This document shows positions 21,701 through 33,394 of a stretch of DNA of 64,000 bases, piece by piece. Made by a program: the position numbers and the translations under genes. How positions within the stretch are numbered: position 1 is the first letter of the stretch; each line of letters opens with the position of its first letter. The stretch is taken from NCBI RefSeq assembly GCF_036898095.1, contig NC_090735.1, forward strand, positions 3,142,978 through 3,206,977, written 5' to 3'. A model generated the notes under the pieces. That model was not told where the DNA came from. It did no database searches and saw only the letters and a program-made list of their open reading frames with translations. Source of the stretch: Palaemon carinicauda. Taxonomy: Eukaryota; Arthropoda; Malacostraca; Decapoda; Palaemonidae.

Positions 21701-22699
21701 TCATTAATTAAATGTAGATCTCATTGCTGAAGTTACTGAAAATTATTCTGTATTTTTTTTTACTGTATTAAGGGCAATGTAACCTAGGATAAAAACTACT
21801 TTTTCTTATAGAATGACATTCAAGAGAATAAAGTTTGCGAGGTTAAAATATAGTAAAGGAAGACCTTGTCTGGTGTGTAGATGTAGCCTATGATGGCATA
21901 GAGCAGGAGACCTAAAACTCCTTATTGATCCCACTTGGGGATTAATTAAAGATTATTAATACTTTTGTGCTTGAGAAAAATTCTTTTTATCAAGCTGGAG
22001 GGGGTAATTTGAAATATACTCGGAACATTGGGAGGTTATGACCATATATGGAGATATGTTCTCTATTAAGAATTAAGAATAAGATATGTTTTAACTAATG
22101 CTATAAATATGTTAAATCACCAAGTAAAACTATAATTTCAATTTCTATACTAAATATTTTTTTGTCATGTTTGACTGCTAGTTATACAAGTATGTTATTT
22201 CAACAGAACATGAGCCAAGAACAGCTCCACAACTTCATGATGGAAGGAAGCGACTACATTATACTTTCACCTAACAGTAGAAATTGGACTCCAATTAATC
22301 CCCCGTAGCTACAGAAACACCTCAGTCTTCGGCCTCTTAGACTTGGGTAAGGAACAGTTCAAGTTTGTTACATGGTCCAATTTATTAACCATAGGTTTAT
22401 ATGTGAGACTGCTTTGGTATAGGATGGGCTATTCAGACTAGTTGTAACCCTTTGGTAAGTAAAGAGAAATACCTGGAATCATAGGATAGGTAATCTGAGT
22501 GTGGTTATGCTAGCTTAAAGGCTCTGTTCCTTCCTTTTTCTATTTACCTCATTTGGAGACCATGGTTTCCCGGTAAACACATAATTAATGATCTATGTAT
22601 TTTCAAATTAGTTTTGTGTGATTGCTGCTAGTGCAGAGTTTATTACACTAGTTGTTTTTGGCCCATCTAATCCCAAAACCAAGTCCCCCACTGAGATCC

Positions 22700-23185
22700 T
22701 CAATAATCATTTTGTATTTGAAAAGCATGAGGGAGCAGAGTTGCTATATGTAGATGACTTGATAATTACTGATGAAAATAAGGGAGACTTACAGAGAAGA
22801 GTTGTAGAATAGCTGGAGATTTTGGAGAGAGCTGGCTTTATGGTAAATGTGGGTAAGACTAAGATTATGGTGAGCAATAAAGAATGTAGGGACAGGATAG
22901 CCATACATGAAAGTAGGGGCTTGGTTATAAAACAGGTGAAACAATTTAGATACTTGGGATCTACTGTAAGTCAGGAGAGATGTGAGGCTGAAGTTGAGAA
23001 TAGGATACAAGCGGCCTGTGGCAAGTGGAGGGAGGTAGTGGGAATGAGAGATGCGAATCCTAAGGTGTGTTAAGAGAATATTACAGCTTGAAAGATTGAA
23101 AAATTATGAAATAAGAAGACTGGCAGGAGTAGTAAAGATTACAGAGGTGATAGGGGTGTCCTGACTGAGATGGTGTGGACATATG
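22700..23185 (+). pseudogene. LINE reverse transcriptase relic (RTE-like)
   Basis: The frame reads EGAELLYVDDLIITDENKGD, where YVDD is the RT catalytic box. A stop at 22810-22812 follows, then LEILERAGFMVNVGKTKIMV, IKQVKQFRYLGSTVSQE and CEAEVENRIQAACGKWREVV. After further frame changes, LRWCGHMLRM appears near 23165, the conserved C-terminal box also seen in the LINE at 14853. Its sequence is clearly different from the LINE copies at 12.4 and 47.5 kb, so this is another, older family. Confidence 0.7.
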
Positions 23186-23695
23186 TTGAGGATGTGAACG
23201 ATATTTGTTCCATCATACAATACAAACCCTTTCGCTCTTTACTTCAGATCAGAGAGAGGTGCTGAACCTTTGAAATTCTTAACTTAAAGGACTATTCCTG
23301 TTTCCTTTGGAATTGGTGAGAGCTGAGAGTTGAAAAGTGGAGAAAATTTAATCCAAATTTGCTTCACCAATTAGCGGTATATTTTTGAAGGTTTCGGCCT
23401 TCCTCTTCAAACACCCTTTCTAGGTCGTCGCCTCCTCCTAGATAAACTTCTTGACCAGCTCTTCGATCATTGTCAAATAGGAATGACCTAGGAGATGCAC
23501 TGTCGATATCTCAGAAGCATACTGATTCTGGGTATCCATTTTGTTAGGGAAGGGGACAGAACCAGAATCATAGATGGAAAAATAAGTGAGACCCTCAGTC
23601 ACGATATGGCTGGCAATTCCTCCACTCAGCTACCATGGGGTGGGGGAATGCCTGACAGAGAAATAGATAAGGTGGCTATTTAACAGGATACGGCA

Positions 23696-24567
23696 GTGGA
23701 CAGTGGGCGTTCTCAACATCCGGATCTCAGTATTGATAATGTTTCTTTAAATTTGTATGACTCTTTCAAAATTTTAGGTGTGATTCTCGACAGCAAATTT
23801 ACTTTTGAGAAACATATAAGGTCTGTGTCTTCTTCAATTGCACAAAAAATTGGCTTATTGAGAAAGTCTTTTAAGATATTCGGTGATCAATCTATTCTGA
23901 AGAAGTGTTTTAATTCTTTTATTCTACCTTGTTTTGAGTATTGTTCTCCTGTCTGGTCTTCAGCTGCTGATTCTCATCTTAATTTGTTGGACAGAAACTT
24001 ACGGTCTATTAAATTTCTTATTCCTGATCTAGATATTAATCTCTGGCACCGTCGTTCAATTAGTTCCTTATGCATGTTGCATAAGATTTTTCATAACTCT
24101 GACCATCCTTTACATTCAGATCTCCCTGGACAATTCTATCCTGTTCGTAATACTAGGCTGGCAGTTAATTCTAATAGCCAGGCCTTTTCCATCATAAGAC
24201 TCAATACTACGCAGTACTCTAGAAGTTTTATTCCAGCTGTGACCAAGTTGTGGAATGATCTTCCTAATCGGGTTGTTGAATCAGTAGAACTTCAAAAGTT
24301 CAAAGTTGGAGCAAATGCTTTTTTGTTGACCAGCCGGACATGAGTCTTTTTTTATAGTTTATATATGACATATTTGTTTTTGAAGTTGTTAATAGTTTAT
24401 ATATGTCATATCTGCTATGACGTTGTTACTTTTTTTAGAATGATTTACTGTTAATTTGTTCTCTTCAGTTATTTATTTCCTTATTTCCTCTCCTCACTGG
24501 GCTATTTTTCCCTATTGGAGCCCCTGGGCTTATAGCATCTTGCTTTTCCAATTAGGGTTGTAGCTTG

Positions 24568-24634
<67 letters not shown>
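23696..24634 (+). pseudogene. LINE C-terminal coding end plus 3' UTR and (AAT)n tail
   Basis: An open frame of 215 residues (23696-24343) carries SLNLYDSFKILGVILDSKFT and FEKHIRSVSSSIAQKIGLL, then FILPCFEYCSPVWSSAADSH, IPAVTKLWNDLPNRVV and a terminal TGA. This is the thumb and C-terminal part of a jockey/CR1-type LINE polymerase; the catalytic YADD region is not in this copy. The 3' UTR follows (cctctcctcactgggc, agggttgtagcttggat) and ends in about 20 AAT units at 24573-24634. The upstream junction is near 23690. The coding end is remarkably intact for a truncated copy. Related scraps lie at 61990-62510 (coding) and 16383/55356 (tail). Confidence 0.8.
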
Positions 24635-24637
<3 letters not shown>

Positions 24638-24699
24638 CCTCACGTTCACTAGCTCTCCTCCTCTCATTCCAGCTCTGATGATGTGGTCCTTTTATCATT

Positions 24700-26060
24700 G
24701 TAGAACAGAAGACGACCTTGCTCTTTGTTGATACTTGCAGACTATGGTGCTAAAGGGCACTCTAGAAGAAGTCCTGGATGGCTCTCTGGGGTTCTTCAGC
24801 AGTCTGTTTTTGGTTGAAAAGGCCTCTCAGCCCTGAACGAGTTCATCCGCAAGCCTCGGTTCAGGATGGAGATTCCCAACACAGTCAAAGACAGTGAGAA
24901 AGAACAATTTTATGATATCCCTGGATCTCATTGATGCATACTGTACTTCTGAATCTCCATAAAAACTTTTTCAAGAAAATATCTAGGGAGAAAAGTCTTT
25001 CAGTTCAAGGTTCTTTGCCTCTGGCTGTCCACAATCTCCCAAGGTATTCACTCGAGTGTTTACGATGGTGTCGGCATGGGCAATTGCCAACTGAATTATT
25101 TAGATGACTGGCTGATACTGGTGCACTCGGTTCCAACTTCGTCAACATTGGAACAGACTTCTCCCATTTTGTCATGATTTGGGGATTGTTACAAATCTAG
25201 AAAAGCCCAAGCTTTTTTTCCATGCAAGAATGATATACCCGGTCATGGACATAGATATGGTAATAGGGAAAATGTATCCATCCTAAGACAGGGTAGCACA
25301 ATACAGGAAGGTAACTTATCCTTTCCTTCATCAAGTATAGTTACCATCACAACAATGGCAACAGCTACTAGGCCAATTGTCCTCGTTAGATTTGTTCTTC
25401 ACCGTCATCTCCACTTATGATTGTTTCAGTGGTGCCTTAAAGAGATGTGAAACTTGACCTACTTTGGTGGCCAGATGAGGCAAGTCTCTTTTAGGGTTTC
25501 CTTTGAAGTATCCTCCACCAGATCTCCTTTTTATGGATGCATCAAAGAGATTGGGGCCCATCTCCTGGACCATTTGGTATCAGAACAATTGTCTCACAAG
25601 GACAAGTCTCTTCATTCATGTTCTAGAGTTGAAGGTAGCTTATCTTGCAGTTCAACACTTCCAGTCAATGTAACACTAGTGGCATATGTGAACAAGGAAA
25701 GCGGCACAGTCTCCTAGCGTCGCTGTCAACTAGCCCTATTGGTACACGAATGAGCTATTTGCACCGCTGTACTCTTCTCAGCCCAGTTCATTCCCGACGA
25801 GGAATGTCATAATGGACAAATTAAGTCCGAGTGGCCTGATAGTCTGATCAGAATGGTCTTTACATCCCCCAAGCAGCGACGAGTCTCATAACTTTGTGGG
25901 GTTCCCTGACTATAGAAATGTTGTAGACAAGCTTCAACAGAAAACTCCCTGTGCATTGTTCATCAGTCCCAGACCCTGCAGCAGCACTCGAGGACGCGTT
26001 CCTCATCCCTGGGATAACCTTGACGTCTGTGCTTTTCAGTGGCCTCAAGTAGAATGATAC
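24700..26060 (+). pseudogene. Heavily decayed DIRS-type RT-RNase H
   Basis: Translating across frames gives the DIRS polymerase landmarks in correct order. They are WLKRPLSPE near 24816, RMEIPNTVKD near 24867, NNFMISLDLIDAYC near 24904, FQFKVL near 25000 and FTRVFTMVSAW near 25050. Then come LNYLDDWLILVHS near 25091 (catalytic YLDD), LLGQLSSL near 25368, FMDASKRLGPIS near 25532 (RNase H start), HVLELKVAYLAVQHF near 25619 and HPWDNLDVCAFQWP near 26005. There are many stops and indels. No terminal repeats or recombinase were found beside it. The sequence differs from both larger DIRS elements, so it is a third, older lineage. Confidence 0.7.
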
Positions 26061-28860
26061 CCAGACCTGCTTCTACTAGTAGAGGTTCCGAGAGCTTCCC
26101 CTGTGGCACAACCTGCAGAGGTTCTACAACTTCATGGAATCTCTATCCCTTTACTGGTGGAGGTTATCCAGGACCTCTTCATAGAGAGAAGCTTTTTGAA
26201 CAAGACATGTCTCGGTAACTCAGGAAATCTATCTCCCATGTGTAACCATTCCCCTTTGTCCCTTACTTATGCCTTTTTATCCTTCTACCTTGCCTTCGTT
26301 CCAACTGCCATTCATGCAACTTATCCACATTTACTTCTTAGTGTATCTGAAGGAATTTTCCCTAGTTTCATTTGGGACTGAATGGCATCCCTGACCTTAG
26401 CAATGTGCCATATCACTATCAATGAATCCTAATGATACAATACTCACTCTTTGTACCTATTGGAAGATATTAATGTAAATATTGTCCAAGTAGACATTAA
26501 AAGATTTATGCCCCTTGCCTACCAACTCATTTTGGGCTGTTCCAGTAAACTATTAATGGATAAAACATCAATAGCAAGAACTAGGCAAGGTCTGAGAGTA
26601 GCTGAGAGGACCAATTTATCTATAATTGGTTTACTGCTGTCGCCCTTTAAATTAAAACTCACTCGTTTTGAATCCATGTACTCTACTAAAACAGTGAGTT
26701 CTAGAAAACTTTTCAGATAGCTAGAGTATTTGGAAAGGTTTTAATGTCCTCCATCTTATTAACCATAAAAATATAATTATATCTAATTACTGTACAGTAT
26801 GTATTCATTTACATGATTGTGAGGTTCTAATCTTTTTCACTTCCTAGTACTTTAAATGTAATATTACCAATGCAATGATGGTGCTGGTAACCTTATCAAG
26901 AATAGTAATCAGAAAACCATTATTTAAACAATAGGATTGATATGAAAGCATCAATCTCTTATTATACACAGCTGCTACTATTGTATCTGATAACTATCCT
27001 AGCTGAATTTATTTTTTTTTTTTTTTTTTTACTATGGTTATTAGCACTTTTTTTTTTTAATTCATCATAGGTTGGTCAACTTCAAGGTTCAAAAGTATGC
27101 TATTTTGACCTCTAAAGATGAAGTTGAATATGCCAGTTATTCTAATGGATATTTCTAAAAAGTTACTCTTATCTTCAAGAGTCAGGTTGTAACTTAGAAG
27201 TGAAGAACATTTTGTGTTAAGATATTTTCTTTTTTTCAGGAGTGTTTATTTACCTGCACATATGAAATCTAAACGCTGAAGCCGGTAAACAAAAACCTGT
27301 CTCGACGGCAAAGCGATTCCCCTATTTATGTGGGAGGGAGATGGAAACTGAAGGAGCGCTGATGATACAACATTGAATTACTGTATTCATATCTAAATCA
27401 AGGCTGATTCTAGGGATGAAGGCTTTAATACTGTATTTAACTGACATCTGTTTAAAGATAAGTTAAAGTTTTAATTATTCAAGTTTTTTTCAGTTACTCC
27501 TTAGCTAGGCTACAGAGTAGTTAATAAATATTCATGAAAGGTAGCTTATAATGTTGCATATACTATCTAAGAAAGTCCAGTATTGCAGAACTTATCTAGA
27601 AAGTGAGATTGTTTTGAAAATATTTTTTGGCAAGATGGTCGTAGATTTTGTTATTACTATCCATTATACTTTCAAGGGTCATAGATTTTAAGAATTTTAC
27701 CTTAGGGCCATGAAATATATTTCTTAAACCTATAGTATAATACTTATTGAATGATTAATACAGTATTTGTAATATCTCCTTGAAAGTCATTACAATTTAG
27801 CAAAAGAAGAATATTATAGATCATTTGTAAATTAGTAATTTCACTTCCCATCCCCCCAAAAGTTATGGATAATCTATTTTATCAGGTACCCTTTGTTTGA
27901 TGTTTGAGGTGAATCTAGGATATATGGGATTAATATTACAATTTTCCTTCCTGCATTGAAGTATTACTATTTCTGTCAATAGATCTAAACTTCCAGGTTC
28001 AATGGAAAATAGCGTAAGCCAATCGGTGTACCAAATTATTTTTAAGTGACTTCTTAATCATCTTTATTTTACAAAACACCGAATGTTATATAGAACAGGC
28101 AAATCTATACAGGTTGTAGATGAGATTCTTTTAAAATTTTGATAGAAGTGAACAACTGTTCTAGATAAGGCGTATGTTTATTCAGTGTCTCTCTTCTTAG
28201 AATTTGAAATGGGAACAAATGAGATCTATCTTGAAGAAAATCTTGCAAGCCATTAGGAATTTTGAATTTTTTTTTATAAATGTACATAAAGGTTACATGA
28301 ACTAATCAGTTTATTATTGAAATTTAACATTTGCATAACTTTGATTTTTTGTAAACTGAACATTTTACTAAATTCATGTTAGTCAATTAGAAAAAATGAA
28401 CCATAGAGGATATTATAGTTAACTAATTGATAATGAGAAGTCTTGAGTTTTTTATTTTGTAAATGTTACTCCTTCAATTACTTGAAACACTCCTTATAAT
28501 TTCCAGACAATTTTTTGCATACAAATAGATACCCTCATTTTAATTTGTTAAAGTTAGTTTCTATTTAAAACACCATTTTTAGAAAACTCAGGAATCTAAT
28601 CTGTTTTGTTTATATAAAATCTTAATTATTCATTTAGATCACATAGTTAAAAAATGTTTATGAACTGAATCTATGGAGCGCATGTGTGCTTGTTTCTATT
28701 GGTTTTAATTAAAAAATAGCAATGCAAAACAAAAAAATTTTTTTTTTGCTATAGTCTCATTTAATAGAAGTTTTTATGTTACTTTATTATATGTCTCAGT
28801 TTGCCCATTAAAAGTGTCTTATTTGTTCTAAATTGTAAGAGGAGTACTTCATAAAATATA
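26061..28860. other. No gene recognised
   Basis: Long AT-rich stretch with T-runs (near 27010 and 27045). A short GC-richer island sits at about 27270-27350 (gtctcgacggcaaagcgatt). No coding frame, RNA gene or known repeat could be supported. Confidence 0.4.
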
Positions 28861-29052
28861 TTTTTAAATATTTAACTTAGCCGGTGAATATATAGCTGCA
28901 ACTCTGTTGCTCGACAGACAAAAACCTGTACAAAAAAACTCGCTAGCGATCGCTATACAGGTTGCGGGTGTGCTCATCAGCGCCAACTGTCGGCCAGATA
29001 CCAAACTCTATGTAAACAAAGACTCAATTTTCTCTCTGTCGACGTGTCGACA
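28861..29052 (+). repeat. Left inverted terminal repeat of the second DIRS-like element
   Basis: From about tagccggtgaatatatag to tgtaaacaaagactcaattt, mirrored at 35093-35239. The outermost tttttaaatatttaactta matches the internal right copy (34985-35000) rather than the outer right tip. Confidence 0.85.
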
Positions 29053-30229
29053 AGACGTACTTTACTCGCTGTTGAAACCTGGAGTTTTTCCCATCATCTT
29101 TGATGAAGTACTATATTCTGGTTTGAGCTTTCGCAGTGCAGGTGTTTTATCTTCATCTTAAATCTTGAACTCGTTTTGGATAGATTTAATTTTTGGTGAC
29201 AAAGAGAGTATGGACTTTCTTTGACTTTTAAATGGCCGACCCTTCCCTTAGACGGATGTGTGTTTAGGCTTTTAGTAATTATCTTATCACGTTATAAATT
29301 AATTATAGATTTTCCTCTTCGATTAACTTTCCATTTATAATAAACATAAAAAATAAATTTTAATGTTTTGTTTATATGCGACCTTTCCTGAGAGTAGGCG
29401 GTCCTAACTTGGAAACCGAAGTTAATCAACGTTGAGCCCTTTAAATCGTAAATAGCTTTTAAAGAGCTAAGGATTTAAAACTTTTTAAATAAAATATTTT
29501 ATGAAAGAATTTCTTTGAATAGTCTTCGTACTGTTTTCAAAGATGAACTAACGTTTAGTTTATTTATGCTACGCAGTTTGCGCTCTATCGTTACGATAGA
29601 GAGAGAGTGTATCACGGTTTCACTTTGCAGAAAGAGTAAATCGATTCTGACGTTTTGTTCATTCTTTCAAAGCTTAAATGTTTTAAATTCTATTTTAAAG
29701 GAACTTTTTAATTGAAAAACCTTTCAATTTTTTCCTTTGGTCAAATAACATGTTTTTTTGACGAAACGTAATAGGGCTCTTCTCTTAGGTGCGAAATCAA
29801 GAGAGAAAGAGAGAGATATAGAGACGGAGGGAGAGAGAGGAGAGAAAACGTTCCGTTCAAGCGGGTAACGTTGTTCTCGAGTTACTCTCGTCCCTAGTCT
29901 CTGTACGGGGAGAAAGGATAAAACGTTTTTAGTTTTATTCTCGTCCCCAGGCAATGTACGGTGAGAGATTGAAAACATAGTTTTGAATGAACTAGTGTTT
30001 ATTCTCTTCCCCAACCACTGATTTTTTTTTTTTTTTTATCTTAAAAGATGTTTACTGTTTTTTTTGCTGGTATTAATATGCTTGCATTTTACGCCTGATT
30101 TCGCATTTACTACCTTTTGATGAGGGTAGAATTGCGTGCTTCAGGTAGAAATCAGTAAAAGGTTCGATTTCAGTGTAATAAGTGCAAAACAGAAAATCGT
30201 AGTGATAAAGTGATATTGCGCAAAGTGTT
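29053..30229 (+). other. 5' non-coding leader of the second DIRS-like element
   Basis: About 1.2 kb of AT-rich sequence containing purine-rich gagagag tracts (29790-29850). Within it, ttcgagttactctcgtcc-like and ttattctcgtccccag-like words are partly duplicated (29875-30015). No supported coding frame. Confidence 0.5.
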
Positions 30230-32432
30230 ACAGTGTTGCGTCCGAGGGTTCGTCTGTTCGTGCCTGTCGTTCACCTAGTCCGGGACCTCTTGCAAGCTCC
30301 CAAGCTCAGGGGAGAAGTAATGTCATACGACTTATGGGTTCGAGAGGCCTTGATCAACGAACAGACGTTTCCCTCTATGGTATCGGGTGTATCTTACCAA
30401 GATCTCCCCTACCATAAGGCGAGAGAGACGTTTTTCTCCTCGTCATCCGAAGGCTTTTCGCATAAGAAACCTGTAACAAGGTTTCGAGACCCTTAAGCGA
30501 AAGTCAGTCCTTTCAGGACAGGTCCAGCGTCCTGGTTACAGCCATTAGGACAGCTCTGACCCTTTGCAGTCATCGGAAAACTGCTCGCCGCCTAACAAAA
30601 ACGTAACACAGACTCCGAGAGTCTTTTTTGTTGGCAAAGTGTTGCGGTCACAGACGTTACCCTCGTCTCTTACCGCAACCATTTCCGTGGATCCTTAATG
30701 GGTTGTACGGCAAGACATGCAGAATATGCTTGCCTCCCTTATGGAAGACTATTCTGCCGATTAGTCCGTTGAGTCTAGCCGTTTATCTCATCGATATCCT
30801 GGCTTTCAGCCAACCTAACGTTCCTTTGTGCATCCTGTTGACGTTGGCGTAGCTAAGTCACGTCAGTCAGGTTGTTTAGAACCACACTCGATGCGGTCTC
30901 TTGTGGATTTTCAGCCACTTTTGGACGTTAGGCCACTTGCTGATGCTCCTGTTGACGTTCAGGACGTTCGCTAACAATCGGAGTTGACTTGTTTTGACGC
31001 TGTGCGTCAACCTCCGCATTCTAGAGTTGTTTTGACTGCTCAGTCTAGACAGTCAAAGCAGTCTCGAGTGGACGCTGTGCGTCCTCACGCACCTGTTGTT
31101 GTTGACAGTTCACAGACTGTCAAGCAGTTACATGACGTTGCGTCCTGGTCCGCTACTTGCACCAGTGTGTGTGGACTCTGCTTGTAAAGCATTGCCACCA
31201 CGGTAGGTCTCTCCCTTGCTTGAGACTCAGCTTTTATCGGACAAGGTTCCTTTAGATGAGGAAGTTGCTGTTCCCCCTCCTACTGATATTCCCTTGAGGA
31301 CTCTGTCAGACGGAGAGGAGCCTAAAGCTGCTTAGCCCTCTATGAACTTTAATTAAATCATGCTGATTTTTAAGGATCTTTGTCCGGATCTTTTTGTAAC
31401 TGCTGCTCCTCGTTCGCCTAAACGTCAGAGCTTACACTAGGCCTAGCTACTTCGAAGCCGTTGTTTATAAGCTAGTGCTCTCTCGCTCTCCTAGAGAGCT
31501 TTACGTCTGCTAGGCGACTGGTTTATCACCAGGAGGAGTTTGGGGGATACAGCCTTTGCTTTCCCTTCTTTTAAACTGGTTTATAGAGTGAGAGTCTGAT
31601 ACGACACGAGAGAAGTTCTCGGCTTGGGAGTTCCTGCCTCTGCCCAGATAGACTTCTCAAATCTCGTAGACTCTCCCTGGCGCCTGGCCAATAGACGCTC
31701 CCAGTTTTTTTTACAGGTCAACTTCACAGCTGTTTTCGAGCCTTTGAAGTTTTGCTGTACAATTATGTCATGCATAAACAAGGCTTTCAGGGATGGAAAG
31801 CGGTACCGCCTCAGTCACTAATCCCGTCTGTTGCCGCACCTGCTCCCGTAGACCCTAAATGGGCTTTGCTGGAAGACATGCAGTCCAAGCTTGCCTCCTT
31901 GATAGAGGACTTTAATGCGGAGAAGGTTGCTGCTGAACCTTCTGGCCAACAACCTTCCAACCGGTCGGTTGTGCGTCCTGTTGACGCTGAGGTAACCTTC
32001 TCGCGTCTACCAGTTGAGGTGGTTCCTCCACCGATGCGACCCAGTGTGGGTTGCCAGCCGCACGTTGACGTTAAGCGACGCTCGGAGGTGGTGATTGACG
32101 TTCAGGACGTTCAACAACCATCAGAGGTGACTTGTTTTGACGCGGTGCGTCAACCTCAGCAACCCGGTATGGTGTTGACTGCACAACCCAGACGGTCTAG
32201 ACAGTCTCGGGTGGACGCTGTGCTTCCTCGCGCACCCATGGTTGTTGACAGTTCACAGACTGTGCAGCAATTCCATGACGTTGCGTCCGGCTCCGTCACG
32301 CATGCACCAGTGCGACCGGACTCAGCGAGCCAGACGTTACTCACTCCGTTGCCGTTTCCTCATCAGTTTTCGGATGAGGAACTATCTGATGAGGACGTTG
32401 CTGAACAACAAGACGATCAGCCCCCAGAATAG
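30230..32432 (+). pseudogene. ORF1 (gag-like) region with internal duplication
   Basis: Broken ORF1-type sequence. The first block (about 30230-31340) includes TCFDAVRQPPHSRVVLTAQS and VVVDSSQTVKQLHDVASWS, ending RTLSDGEEPKAA and a stop. The middle block (31360-31800) has FKDLCPDLFVTAAPRSPKRQ and GVPASAQIDFSNLVDSPWR, the kind of motif found in crustacean and other DIRS ORF1 proteins. The third block, an intact 226-residue frame (31752-32432), starts again with the first type: ALLEDMQSKLASLIEDFNAE, TCFDAVRQPQQPGMVLTAQ, VVVDSSQTVQQFHDVASGS and FSDEELSDEDV. Blocks one and three are therefore diverged copies of the same segment. The order is out of register for a normal ORF1, implying recombination between two element copies. 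Confidence 0.6.
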
Positions 32433-33394
32433 ATCAAGCCCTGCTATCCATCCAGAAGATGCTGAAGAAGGAACGCTGCTCAGTCAGGCTGTGGATGAGT
32501 CTGGTGGGGACGCTGTCATCCCTGGAACAGTTTGTATCACTAGGAAGACTACACCTCCGTCCTCTTCAATACCATCTGGCTTTTCACTGGAAAAAGGACA
32601 AGACGCTAGAAGCGGTCTCGATCCCGATTTCCGGAAAGATAAAGTCTTGTCTGACTTGGTGGAAGGACAATATCAACCTAAGAGAGGGTCTTCCCCTGGC
32701 TGTTCAGACTCCCCACCACGTTCTCTTCTCGGACGCATCGGACTTGGGCTGGGGCGCGTCACTGGACGGTCGGGAATGCTCAGGTCTGTGGAACTCGAGT
32801 CAGAGGAGCATGCATATCAACTGCAAGGAGCTGTTGGCAGTTCATCTGGCCTTGAAAAGCTTCGAGTATCTCCTTCGAGGCAAAGTGGTGGAAGTAAACT
32901 CGGACAACACCACGGCCTTGGCGTACATCTCCAAACAAGGAGGTACCCACTCACTGACGTTGTACGAGATCGCAAGGGACCTGCTCATCTGGTCAAAAGG
33001 TCAAGACATCTCCCTAGTAACGAGGTTCATCCAAGGCGACTTGAACGTCATAGCAGATTGTCTCAGTCTGAAAGGGCAAGTAATTCCAACCAAATGGACC
33101 CTCCACAAGGATGTGTGCAAGAGACTTTGGGCCACTTGGGGTAAACCATCCATAGATCTCTTTGCAACCTCGCTGACCAAGAGACTTCCAATCTATTGCT
33201 CTCCAGTCCCGGACCCAGCAGCAATACATATAGATGCTTTCCTCCTAGATTGGTCACTTCTGGATCTCTACGCATTCCCACCGTTCAAGATTGTCAACAA
33301 GGTACTGCAGAAGTTCGCCTCTCACGAAGGGACAAGGTTGACGTTAGTTGCTTCCCTCTGGCCCGCGAGAGAATGGTTCACCGAGATACTTTGA
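32433..33394 (+). pseudogene. RT thumb/connection - RNase H of the second DIRS-like element
   Basis: The frame opens directly after the ORF1 stop with RIDQALLSIQKMLKKERCSV and LWMSLVGTLSSLEQFVSLGR (RT connection: LG.L.S...V..GRLH.RPLQ). RNase H follows: HVLFSDASDLGWGASLDG, INCKELLAVHLALKSF, EVNSDNTTALAYISKQGGT and NVIADCLS. The C-terminal domain is PIYCSPVPDPAAIHIDAFLL and LDLYAFPPFKIVNKVL, ending at TGA 33392-33394. The fingers and palm with a YLDD box, about 250-300 residues, are missing: ORF1 joins the thumb near 32425. The remaining frame is uninterrupted for more than 300 residues. Confidence 0.8.

Noticed and set aside
32242..33144. 300-residue frame overlapping the second RNase H
   Set aside because: Shadow frame; the RNase H motifs are in the frame 32459-33394.
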